A stretch of DNA of 14,962 bases. Origin: Polyrhizophydium stewartii (taxonomy: Eukaryota; Chytridiomycota; Chytridiomycetes; Rhizophydiales). The stretch spans positions 1 to 14,962 of the forward strand of contig JADGIZ010000362.1 of NCBI GenBank assembly GCA_027604665.1, given 5' to 3'. Below, one piece after another: positions 1 through 10,000 of the stretch. Position numbers and translations under genes: made by a program. The notes under the pieces are model-generated. The model made no database searches, had not been told where the DNA came from, and saw nothing but the letters and a program-made list of their open reading frames with translations. The first letter of the stretch is position 1, and the number at the start of each line of letters is the position of its first letter.

Positions 1-1182
1 GCCCACCGCCCACCGCCTGCCGCCCTCACGCCCAAGTTCAAGCGCGTGCTCGCCGTCACTGCCTTTGGCGCCGTCGCCCTCCGCGCCGAGCTTGCCTTGC
101 CTGCGGCGATCATTGCGCTGTCCGAGACTCGCGACACACACAGGTTCGGCTTCTTCGCCGCTATCAAGTACGGCCTCGCCGCCTCAGCAGCGACCATCGC
201 CGCCACCGTCGCCGTCGACTCATACTTTTGGGGATCGCTGCTCGTGTGGCCCGAGCTCGAAAGCGTCTTCTTCAATGTCGTCGAGAACCACGCCGCCGAG
301 TGGGGCACAAGCCCATACCACACCTACTTCACCTCGCTGATCCCGCGCATCGCACCCGTCACCTACATTGCGTCCTTTGTCGCCTGGCGCTTTGCGAACC
401 GCGCCGTGCACGCCTACTGGCGCCTCATGTTTGCCTTTGTCTGCATCTACTCGCTGCTTGGCCACAAAGAGTGGCGCTTCGTCGTCTACGTCGTGCCCGT
501 GCTCAATCTCATTGCCGCCATTGGCGTTGCTCGCTTCCACGAGATGGCCGCTGGGTTGGCCCCCATCCCCGAAACCACCTCTGCGCAAAAGAGCAAGGAC
601 AACGCCAAGGCCACAGACGCTCCGCAGCCGAGTGGACGCCGCGTGCACGTCCTGGCGCCGCGCACTGCGTCAGTGCTCCTCTCCATCATCAACATCGCCA
701 CGCTGGCCATCTTTGTTGTCTCCTGCAATTTCTTGCACATCTCAAGCCTCAACTACCCGGGCGGCCATGCCTTTGCGCGTCTGCACAACCTGGTCGCCGA
801 GAGGCCGAACGTGCCATGCAGCATCCACATTGACACGTTTGCAGCCATGAGCGGCGTCACGCGCTTTGGAGAGCACTCGGCCGCATTCCCTGTCGAATGC
901 GCTTACTCCAAAAACGAGTCTCATACCTCGCCGGCCGACTTCATCAAGGCCGAGTACACGTATCTGCTGACATCCGAGCCTGACAAGCACCTGAATGCCA
1001 GTAACCATTGGCGAGTCTTGGAGGCTGTCAAAGGCTTTTCCGGCCTGCGCATGCTGGACTTGCCGGATTGGCAAGAAAGCTCTGTTGAGAAACTGTCTAG
1101 CGGACGCATCTTTGAGCTCACGCTGCCGATCGTGCCGGTCATGTCGCCTCAAGTCTACATCCTCGGCAGAGCGAGCGACTGA
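1..1182 (+). CDS. ALG12: ALG12 Dol-P-Man:Man7GlcNAc2-PP-Dol alpha-1,6-mannosyltransferase, C-terminal part
   Basis: This is the C-terminal portion (about 393 codons, stop TGA 1180-1182) of a GT22-family mannosyltransferase of the ER membrane. It adds the alpha-1,6 mannose to the lipid-linked oligosaccharide using dolichol-phosphate-mannose. The frame is open from base 1, so the true start and the N-terminal lumenal catalytic loop lie outside the window. Seen here: hydrophobic segments, a conserved stretch VWPELESVFFNV followed by EWGTSPYHTYFTSLIPR (about 249-350), and the family signature HKEWRF at 466-483. The late motif HIDTFAAMSGVTRF at about 826-867 resembles ALG12 rather than PIG-B/GPI10 or ALG9. 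A hydrophilic Lys/Ala/Pro-rich loop (about 570-650) separates the last membrane segments. No intron is needed within the visible part. It converges on the gene at 1275-2126 with a 92-bp gap. Family assignment is from remembered family motifs; ALG12 is strongly preferred. Confidence 0.9.
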   Translation, partial: AHRPPPAALTPKFKRVLAVTAFGAVALRAELALPAAIIALSETRDTHRFGFFAAIKYGLAASAATIAATVAVDSYFWGSLLVWPELESVFFNVVENHAAEWGTSPYHTYFTSLIPRIAPVTYIASFVAWRFANRAVHAYWRLMFAFVCIYSLLGHKEWRFVVYVVPVLNLIAAIGVARFHEMAAGLAPIPETTSAQKSKDNAKATDAPQPSGRRVHVLAPRTASVLLSIINIATLAIFVVSCNFLHISSLNYPGGHAFARLHNLVAERPNVPCSIHIDTFAAMSGVTRFGEHSAAFPVECAYSKNESHTSPADFIKAEYTYLLTSEPDKHLNASNHWRVLEAVKGFSGLRMLDLPDWQESSVEKLSSGRIFELTLPIVPVMSPQVYILGRASD

Positions 1183-1274
1183 GGCCGCCATGCTTAATGA
1201 AGGGTCTGCCTATGAACATGATATACTTTAGAAGGCGTGCGTCCCGTGGAACACTGCCGCCAGAGATCGGAATT
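1183..1274. other. Short convergent spacer between ALG12 and the polyQ gene
   Basis: These 92 bases separate two stop codons facing each other. They are less GC-rich than the flanking genes and include the AT-rich stretch ATGATATACTTTAGAA. Both 3' untranslated regions and polyadenylation sites must lie here or overlap the opposite gene. I see no canonical AATAAA on either strand. Confidence 0.6.
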
Positions 1275-1993
1275 CTATGCTGCTCGGTGTGGCGGCCAAA
1301 ACAGCCGGGGGTCTGCGCTGCTTCCAATGGGGTCGAGTGCAAAGATGTCATCAACGTCTGCATCGACATCGGCGTCGTCTGGCAGCCCAATGCCCCCTGC
1401 GTCTTGGGCCCACTGCCGATCTAGCTGCGCAAACTGCAGGTCATCCAAATGATCAAGGTCTTCGTACGAAAACAACTCTGCGTCGATGCCCGCAGACGAG
1501 TGCTGTCGCTGGTGTGGCAGACTCTGGCTTGCGCTCGCGTGCTGGAGTCGGTGCTGCGATGGATGCTGCTGGCCGGGCGCCTTGGCACCGACGCCACTAC
1601 CAGTGCCAGAGCTCCCGGAAAGATCCATCGGCATGCCCATCCCGAGGTCCATGTCGATGCCAATGTCCACGCCCATCCCCAGGCAGGCGAGGCCGTCGAG
1701 CGAGTCCGAGGCAGCTGGCGCTGAGCCGACGTACTGCGCTGTGCCTTGGGCAGCGGCAGCGGCGCCGAGGCCTCCAGACCGCAGAAGCTCCAGCACCGCT
1801 CGAAGCTGCGCCTCCTCTACGCGGAGTGCTCGGCGCTGGCTTCCAAGAAGCGCACGCATCGAGCGCACGGCCTGCAGGTGCTCGGCGATCTGATTCGTCA
1901 CCACGAACTGGTGGGGGCGCTCATGGAACGCCGCCAGCAGGCTGCTCCTCGGCCCATCGTCGTGCATGACCTGATGCAGGTGATTTGTTTGCC

Positions 1994-2073
<80 letters not shown>

Positions 2074-2126
2074 GGCTGCGTGCCGGGCGGCCGCTGCGGC
2101 CGTTCGTTGTGCCGGCCGTCGGCCAT
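1275..2126 (-). CDS. Unrecognised polyglutamine protein with acidic C-terminus
   Basis: I do not recognise this family. The reading frame runs from ATG 2126-2124 to TAG 1277-1275 (283 residues, no intron). The frame stays open further upstream, but that part is antisense to RPO41 and has no nearby better ATG, so this start is preferred. Seen: a short polar N-terminus; 25 uninterrupted Gln at residues 19-43; a helical-looking, Leu/Arg/Glu-rich section at about 55-115 (contains FVVTNQIAEHLQAVRSMRAL); an Ala/Gly/Asp/Met-rich part; a Gln/His/Ser-rich part; and an acidic tail at about 225-275 with many Asp, Leu and Phe, like acidic activation regions. PolyQ plus an acidic hydrophobic tail would suit a transcriptional regulator, but that is inference. 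It is divergent with RPO41 across 210 bp. High GC-ending codon use supports coding, but without a homologue it could be a spurious open frame. Confidence 0.55.
1998..2072 (-). repeat. Pure (CAG)25 triplet repeat encoding Gln
   Basis: Twenty-five perfect CTG units on the plus strand read as CAG on the coding (minus) strand. They are in frame with the ORF at 1275-2126 and give residues 19-43, all Gln. No CAA codon interrupts it. A CCG (Pro) and one more CAG flank it at 2073-2078. Confidence 0.97.
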
Positions 2127-2336
2127 CGCAACGTCACAAAGTTGCTTGGATGAATTTTTTTTTTTTACCACTCTGGCTGAAGCCTGCGCTCGGGGCCTCG
2201 CACCACCACAGCGGACGCCAACCCCCCATCGTCGGCGCACCACCAGCGAGCAGCGGCAGCTATCAGAACCTGCGCGCAAAAGAAACCACAAGCACAACAC
2301 AGCGTGCAGCCCGGCCGTTTCATCGCACCCCGCACA
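2127..2336. promoter_or_regulatory. Divergent promoter between the polyQ gene and RPO41
   Basis: This 210-bp gap lies between two divergent ATGs (2126 on minus, 2337 on plus), so it must hold both promoters and both 5' untranslated regions. It carries a T12 run at 2155-2166, a typical nucleosome-excluding dA:dT tract of fungal promoters. The RPO41-proximal part is A/C-rich (about 2278-2301). No TATA box is evident. Co-regulation is an inference from the spacing. Confidence 0.65.
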
Positions 2337-5300
2337 ATGTATCGCCGAGTGCTCGCGCATCGCATCGCCGCGCCTGCCGTCTCGAGGGCCGTTGCGGCCC
2401 AGAAGGCAGCGACACCCGCTCGCGCCGCTGGACTGCGGCCTCACCCGCTTGCGCTCTATGCCGTGCGCACCCAGGCGTCGGCGTCGTCGGCGCAGGCTTT
2501 TTTGAGCGACAGCGTGCTGCACGACGAGGAGGAGGGATACCGACGTCTGCGGGTCGCCAAGGCCTATGCGGCCGAATTGACCAACTCCGTCCGCACGGCG
2601 GCCGCAGCGGCCGCGGCCCCCCACGCAGCCCCTGCCGCGCACAAGCCCGCCCTCAGCCGCGAGCAGCTCCTCATTCCCGAGCTGTTTCCGCGCGCCACCA
2701 TGGTCTCGCTCGAGCCGGTCAAAGTGCCCAAGGATGACATTTCGGATAGCTTGACGACGCTCCGCGCCCTCAGCGTCGCCAAGGTCGGCGAGCGCCTTGC
2801 GCTCGTCTACGCCGCGCTCGAGAGCGGAGAGGTCGACCGCGCAGAGAATCTGTTCAACCGCTGCTGGCGCAGCAACCCCGCCGATACAATCAAGTCGATC
2901 GACGCCAGCTTCGTCAACCGCATCATCGAGACCCATCTCGAGCTGCACCGCGAGCGCCGCGATGCCGACGAGCCGGCCCCGTCGTCCAAGTTCCAGCAGT
3001 ACGTGGCTCACGAGCAGCGTGCCATCGAGTGGATGCATCGCATGTACGACTTCAAGCTCGCGCCGGATGAGGTCACCTACAGCCTTCTCTGCTGCCACTT
3101 TCTCCGCGTAAACGACACAGACCGTGCCCTTGGCGTCATCGAGAAGTACGAGCAGGCCGGCTTTGACATCAAGCAGCTGTTTGAATGCCCCGCATTTTCC
3201 GGCGCCGAGGACCGCCAGCTGCTCGAGGCAATGCTGCGCTCCGTCAACAAGATGCCCGAGTCCAGCAACGGCCTCGGCCTGCTCGACAATCCCGACCTCG
3301 ACAACTTGATGCTCTCGGCGCTCAAGGATGCCAAGGCTCTGAGCGATCTGCGCTCGCAGGGCCAGCGCGCCGCCAACCTGCACATCCTCGACATTCCGGG
3401 CTCCCAGGTCGTCGTCGATCAGGCAGAGATCCAGCGCGAGCGTGCCAAGGAGCTTTTGGCGACCCAAGCCTCCGGCGTCAGCATTCTGCGCAAAGCTCTC
3501 TCGGATATCGGCGACACCAGCGGCATGGACAAGTACAACCAGCAGCTGCGCCTCGAGGAGCGCTCTTACATGGCTGCGCTCGAAATGCAAGAAGCGTCTC
3601 TCGCCAGCATGCCGCAGCACCTGCGCTCGATCGCCAACACACCCATCAGGCTGCTTGCCGAGTGGGACAAGAAGCTTCTGCCAATCATCACCGAGGAGAT
3701 TGAGAAGCTCGCCAAGAGCCAGGTCGAGGGCAAGGAAAAGCCTTTTGTCGAGCTGCTCAAGCTGCTGGCGCCAGCAAAGATCACGCGCATTGCCATCTCT
3801 GAGTTCCTGCGTGCGCCGATCGCCAGCTCCACGAGGTCTCGCGAAAACCCCGAGCCGTTTGTTCGCGCCGTTATGCTTGCCAGGAACATCGGAGCGATTA
3901 TTGAGCGAGAGCACAACTTGGAGAAGCTCAACTCGCGCAAGACGCGCCAGACGGTGCGTCCGCGGCGCCCTAGATCGCTCGGGACATCTGCTGAATCTGC
4001 TGCATGTGCTGCTGTGCTGACTTGTAACCGCACAGATTGCGCAAGAGTTTGGTATTCACCGCCTGCACACAACCGGACGCCTGATGGACGCGTCGATTCG
4101 CAAGATCGCCACAGAGATGAGCAAGCGCAATATTCGGCTCAACAAGACCTGGATTCCAAAATGGGGATCCGAAAATCTGGTCGAGGTCGGCGCCTTTCTC
4201 ATGGATCTTGTGATCAAGCACGCGAAAATCTCCGTGACCAAGCCCGATCCGCTCATCCCCCAGAGCACCATGTGGGTCTTGGTCTGGCTTGAGGCACCTT
4301 GGCTGTCCTCTTCGTCCGCTGACGCATCGGCTGCCCAGCGAGGAGGAAGTCGCGGCTTTCAAGCACGAAGTCATCTTTGAGAACACCAAGAACCTGGGCG
4401 TCGTCGTGTTCCACCATGCCCTGCTCGAACTGCTCACGACCCAGTCGGTCTCCGTCTCACCGCTTTTCCTGCCTATGCTCGTCCAGCCGCGCCCTTGGCT
4501 CACGGCGCACTCGGGCGGCTATCTGCAGCACTCCGAGTGTCTTCTGCGCATCCAAGGAAACGCGGAACATCAAGACTACCTGCGTGCCGCCGACGAAGCA
4601 AACCATCTCTCGATTGTGCTCCGCGCCATTGATGTGCTCGGTTCGACGGCCTGGATGATCAACTCCGGCGTTTACAAGGTCGCGGCAGTGCTGTGGAACT
4701 CGGGCGAAGAGGTCCCTGGCCTCCCCCAAGCGTCCACACCGCCAGAGATTCCAAAGCCGGACGACTATGACACCAACCCAGAGGCGGCAAAGGCATATCG
4801 GTTCGCCGCGATGAAGCGCGACCGCGACATCGCAAACTCATACTCGCAACGCTGCGACGTCAACTACAAGCTCGAGATTGCCAAATTTGTGGGTCTTTCC
4901 TTTTCGAGTTGAGGCGCGCGTGTTCGGGAATGCTAATCCATGGCGCCGTGGCAGTTCCTTGGAGAGACTATTTATTTCCCGCACAACCTCGACTTCCGCG
5001 GACGCGCTTATCCGCTTCCGCCGAACCTCAACCACATGAGCAATGATCTGTGCCGCGGCCTTCTGACTTTTGGCAAGGCACGCGCACTCGGGCCAAGCGG
5101 CCTGCGATGGATCAAAATCCAGGTCTCCAACCTGGCCGGCAACGACAAGTAGGCTGCCTCAGCACTGGTTTGGGCGGCAGTATGACAGTTTGCTGACGCT
5201 GCACATCCAGGGTGTCGCTGGAAGACCGCGAAAAGTTTGCCGACGAGCATCGCGAGCTCATCATTGACTCGGCCGAACGCCCGCTCGAGGTGCGTGTGCA

Positions 5301-6979
5301 GTCCACCGAGATGCAGCCCTGCCATTTTGTCCAAGACGCTGATCATCCAATTGTGCAGGGCAAGCGCTGGTGGCTCGAGTCCGAGAACCCGTGGCAGCTG
5401 CTCGCGACCTGCATCGAGCTGAACAAGGCATGGAAGAGCCCCAACCCCGAGGAGTACATGTCCGCGCTCCCGATCCACCAGGACGGCAGTTGCAACGGTC
5501 TGCAGCACTACGCGGCTCTCGGCGGCGACTACGAAGGTGCGCGTGTCGTCAACCTGGTCCCCTCCGACAGGCCGCAAGACGTCTACACTGGTGTCGCCGA
5601 CCAAGTGCGCAAGCTGATCGAGAAGGACCTCGCTGAGCCGAGCCCGCCGGCCGAGGCGTTGATCATGAAGGACCGCATCAACCGCAAGCTTGTCAAACAG
5701 ACTGTCATGACAAACACCTACGGCGTCACGTTCGTTGGTGCGCGCGACCAGGTCAAGAACCGTCTGCGCGAGGCGAACCAGCTCGACAAGGAATCGGCCC
5801 TGACGGACGAGCAGATCAACTCGTGCTCACTGTACATAACGCACAAGATCTTTGAGTCCATGGGCAGCCTCTTCCAAGGTGCGCCGCTGCATATTCCTGT
5901 GCGTGCCGTGATTTTCTCGTCACACCACGCTGACAGCTTGCACTTGATGGGTGCTCCCAGGTGCGCGCAAGATTCAGGTTTGGCTAAACCACACGGCGCG
6001 CGTCATTGCCAAGAGTATCCCCGAGAACGAGATCAACGTGAACCAGCTCAAGGACTCGGCGATGCTGAGCGAAATGGGCCTGCTGCCGAGCTCAATCAGC
6101 CTTGCGCTACAAGCCGTCGAGGAGGCGACGCAGGACATCAACTCCACCTTGGGCATCTTGGAATCGCCCGGCAACGCGAGCACGCCGGCTGCGTCAGCCG
6201 ATGCCGACTCGCCCATCAGTCTCGAGGACGCTGTCAAAGCTGACAACGCAAAGGGCAAGGCGCCGCCTGCCATGGAGAGCGATTTGCTCATGAGCAAAGA
6301 CGAGCTGGACAACTCGATCCTGTCGCTCGACGAAGAGTGGGATCTCGGCTTGGCGCCAAAGAAGACGCTCAAGGTGAACAAGGCGGTGCCGGACAACATG
6401 ACCAGCGTGACGTGGACCACGCCGCTGGGTCTGCCCGTCGTGCAGCCATATCGCAGCAAGGGGATGCGCAACGTGACGACGTCGCTCCAGACCTTCAAGA
6501 TTGTTGATGATCTCACGCCGACGCCGGTCAATGCGCAGAAGCAGTCCTCGGCGTTCCCGCCCAACTTTGTGCACTCGCTCGACGCATCGCACATGATGCT
6601 GTCAGCCATCGCGTGCCAGGCATGTAACGTCGAGTACGCCGCCGTGCACGACTCGTATTGGACGCATGCGGGCACCGTCGACCAGATGAATACGATCCTG
6701 CGCGAGGCGTTTGTGCGCCTGCACACCGAGAACATCATGGATCGCTTGCGCGACGAGCTACTTTCGCGCTACGGCTCGCACAAGATCATGGTCAAGGTCA
6801 AGCTGACCAAGAAGAGCGATATTGAGCGCTTCGGACAATACCTCGTGGCCAACGGCCGCGCACAGGAGGCCCGAAAGCGGACTTTCATCGCCTGGGTCGA
6901 TCTGACGCTGGCCGACCTGCCCAAGCGCGGCGAGTTTGACATCCAGCTCGTGCGCAACAGCCAGTACTTTTTCCACTAG
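2337..6979 (+). CDS. RPO41: Mitochondrial DNA-directed RNA polymerase (T7-like), six exons
   Basis: This single-subunit polymerase transcribes mitochondrial DNA in the matrix. Exons joined by eye: 2337-3953, 4036-4271, 4339-4888, 4955-5148, 5211-5878, 5961-6979; total 4284 nt, 1427 residues, all phases consistent. The ATG at 2337 opens an Arg/Ala-rich, acid-poor leader typical of matrix targeting. A long N-terminal part (to about residue 540) precedes the catalytic core. Motifs seen: [13 protein letters not shown] (exon 4); motif [13 protein letters not shown] with Asp957; motif [11 protein letters not shown] with Lys1028 and Tyr1036; motif C VHDSYW with Asp1319. Their spacing matches phage T7 polymerase. 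Introns are 82, 67, 66, 62 and 82 nt, with CTGAC or CTAAT branch sites. Residues about 1115-1230 form a Ser/Asp/Ala-rich stretch before [17 protein letters not shown], longer than I remember in relatives. A leaky GTG at 2304 in the same frame is not the start. Confidence 0.95.
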
Positions 6980-7093
6980 CCGACATTCTAAGCTATCTGC
7001 AATTCATCCCGTTTCTTCCCTCCCTTTGGCTCCTCCAACCTCCCCGCTGCCACCTTTCTCGTATTGCCAATGAATCTTTCCCCACTTTGAAAT
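6980..7093 (+). promoter_or_regulatory. RPO41 3' end and NST1-like promoter/5' leader
   Basis: These 114 bases separate two genes on the same strand. They are strongly pyrimidine-rich (about 7005-7062: runs of C, CT and CTCC), as is common just upstream of fungal transcription starts. RPO41 polyadenylation and NST1 initiation must both occur here. No TATA box or terminator hairpin is visible. Confidence 0.5.
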
Positions 7094-10000
7094 ATGAGAC
7101 GGGCTTCTGCGTCTCACGACACCGCCAGCAACGGAGCCGCCGCCGCGGGAGCTGCGGGCAGCGGCAGCAACGGGCCTAGCAGCAACAGCATCAGAAGTGG
7201 CGGCGGCAGCGAAGGCGCTGCTGCTGCTGCCGCTGCCGCCGCCCCTCGGGGCCGCCTTGGGCTCGCCTCGTCGGCGGGCGGCCGCGCCGCGCCAGCCGCC
7301 CAGGGCAACGAGACGCAGACGTCGTCGCCGGCGTTCAAGGCAGGGATGCAGGCGCATCTGCAGCAGCAACACCCGGTTGCGGCGCCCGCCTCACCGCACC
7401 AGCCTATCCAGCAGCCGCAGCAGCAGCCGTCGCAGCATACGCAGCATACGCAGCAGCAGCAGCCTGCCGGGAACGGCTCGCTGCCTGCTGTCGCTCACGA
7501 CCCAACGCCCGCCAACCGAAAGAAAAAGGTGCTGCCTCGCCGGCGTCCCCGCCCCGGCCCCGCATGTCCGCCGGTTGCCGGCCCGTGGACCAGCCGGCGA
7601 GCAGGTCGACCCACAGCGTCGCATCCGGCGAGCGCTCCAGCAGCGGTGGCCGCCGCGTGCAGCACCTGCTGGCGCCGTCGTCGGCCGTCGCTGTTGCCGG
7701 AAGCGCGGCTCCGTCGCACGCCAGTCCCAGCCTCGGCACCTGCCCAGACGGCGCCTGTTGCGACCGGCACCGTCTGGGCAGCGCCGCCAGAGTTGGCTTG
7801 CTAGTTACTCCCCCACACCGCCCTTGCACCGCGGCGCCGCAGACGCAGTCATTGCGGTGGAAGCTCGGCGCGGGGGGGGGTTGTCGCCTGTGCCGTATCA
7901 CCCGCCGGCACAGCGACGATGCCCGCCGCCGCCACAACACACCATGCCCGGCCCTGGGGTAGCGGTTACCACCGCGGGACTCGCGGCGTGACATGGCGCA
8001 CCCTGCGCACTCGCACTCGACCGGCCGCGCTTGCTGACTCCTGGCTGCGCCTGTGCCGGTGACGAACCACAGAAGAAGAAGAGCAAGGCCGGCAGCGACG
8101 GCCACCAGCCGTTGCCTCCGCAGCTAGCCCAGCCGCCAGTCCACCACGGTGCGTCCGCCCCATATCGAGTCGCCTGCCTCTCCGCCGTCCGCTGGCCTCA
8201 GCAGCCGCGCATGCCCGCGCGCCAAGCCTGCGCGGTCCCGTGTTCTCGGCACCCCAGCGCCACGAAGCGGGCCAGCGCTCAGCGCCCTTCCGCCGTGCAG
8301 AAGACGTCGGAACGGGATGTGCGGGCCTGCCGGCCTCCGAGCCTGCTGCCGCAGACATACCCTCCAGGGGGCAGCCGCCCGTCACCCGCGGCCGCCTGGG
8401 CTTGCCACGGCGTCTCGGCAGATCCGCCCCCAGGAATGCTGATTGGACTTGCTCCCGCTGCCGCGGCATCAATGTGCTTGTGCAGACTATCCTTGGCCGA
8501 TAGCGGGCGGCGCAGCCATGACAGACACACCCTCGGTTGCGTCCTCTGCGGCTTCGTCTTCGGGAGCCAAGAAGAAGCAAGGCAGCGGCAAGGGCGCCGC
8601 GCTCGACCACCACCACGTCAACGGCGGCAAGGACGACGACATCTGGTACACAGGCGATGCCGCCGAGCGCATCCGGCTGCGCGACTTTTGGCTGCAGCTC
8701 AGCGAGCAGGACCGCAGCGCGCTCGTCAAGCTCGAGAAAGAGGCCGTCCTGAAAAAGGTCCGCGAGCAGCAGAAGCAAACGTGCTCTTGCCACGTCTGTG
8801 GCCGCAGGAGGTGCGCGTCTTTTGGCCCGGGCGTGCCGTTCTTGTTTTTGGCTCATCTGGGCCAGCGCTGGTGTTATGGCGCTGACGCTACAACTGCGCG
8901 ACAGGATGGTTCTTGGCGAGGAGCTTGAGATGCTCTACGACGCGTACTACGACGAGCTGCAGCAGTTTGCGAACGAGCACGGCACAGGCGCAGCAGGCTC
9001 AAAGCCGCATCCGCACCAGAGCACGCATTCGTCGCATTATGGCGCCGATGGCACTGGGAGCCGCGATCCGACGCACCCGGACGCGTTTGACGAAAGCGGG
9101 ATCGTCGAGTTTGGCACGAGTCTGACGGTCAAGGGCGGCATCCTGACGGTCGCGGACGACTTTCTCAAAAACGACGGCCAAAAGTTCTTGAATCTAATGG
9201 AGCAGCTCTCCCAGCGGCGCATGCAGTCGGTCGGCGACGAGGACGACGAGTTTGTGTCGATTGGCCCGCCCAATGACGCGATTGACGAATACGACGACGA
9301 CGAGGACGAGGATGACTACGACGATCCTGAGGAGGAGCAGCTTACGGAGCAGCAGCGGACTGAGGAAGGCCGGCGCATGTTCCAAATCTTTGCGGCCAAG
9401 ATGTTTGAGCAGCGCGTGCTTGCTGCGTATCGTGAAAAGGTTGCGCAGGAGCGGCAAAAGCGGTTCCTCGAGGAGCTCGAAGAGGAGGAGCGCCAGCGCG
9501 AGCTCAAGGACAAGATGAAGCAGCAGAGCAAGGAGAAGAAGAAAGCGCAGAAACGGTGCGTGCTCGTCAGCCGAGCCTCGCGTGGCCGACATGCAATTTA
9601 AGGCCGACTTGAGGCTGACTTACAAGTGCACTGGCGGATCTCAGGGCGCAGCAGCAGAAAAAGGACGAGGAAAAGGCTGCGCAGGAGGAGGAGAGGCGGC
9701 TGGCCGAGGAGCGCGAGCGCGAGCGCCAAGCCGAGATTGCGCGGTAGGTCGTTTCCCTTCTTGCAGGATATGTCAGGCGTGGCTAACATTGAATCGGGGG
9801 CCGTGCAGCCAACGGGAGCTGGCGGAGCAGGCCAAGCGTGATGAGGAGCAAAGGCGACAGCGCGAGGCAGAGGAGAATGCCCGACGCGAGGCCGAGCGCG
9901 TGCGCAAGGCGGACGAACGGCGCAAGCAAAAGGAGGCCGAAGAGCAGCAGTGCAAGCAGCGGCAGCGCGAGGCCGCCGAGAAAGCACGGCTGGATCGCGA

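Noticed and set aside
1..1182. GPI10/PIG-B or ALG9 identity for the first gene
   Set aside because: HKE.RF is shared by all GT22 enzymes, but the WGTSP..YFTS.IPR block and the HIDTFAAMSGVTRF motif match ALG12.
2127..3914. Long minus-strand open frame antisense to RPO41 exon 1, in frame with the polyQ gene
   Set aside because: Stop-free antisense frames are common opposite GC3-rich coding sequence. The plus strand is clearly RPO41, and the divergent gene has a suitable ATG at 2126.
7410..7465. Short CAG-rich and 9-bp repeats as a CRISPR-like or mobile repeat
   Set aside because: They are in-frame Gln/His codon repeats of the NST1-like first exon; there are no spacers or terminal inverted repeats.
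8518..8520. ATG 8518 as the definite start of the NST1-like protein
   Set aside because: Kept only as fallback. NRKKK and KKKSK elements upstream occur in the order expected for the NST1 N-terminus, and the ATG sits right after a possible acceptor (GCGCAG at 8510-8515).
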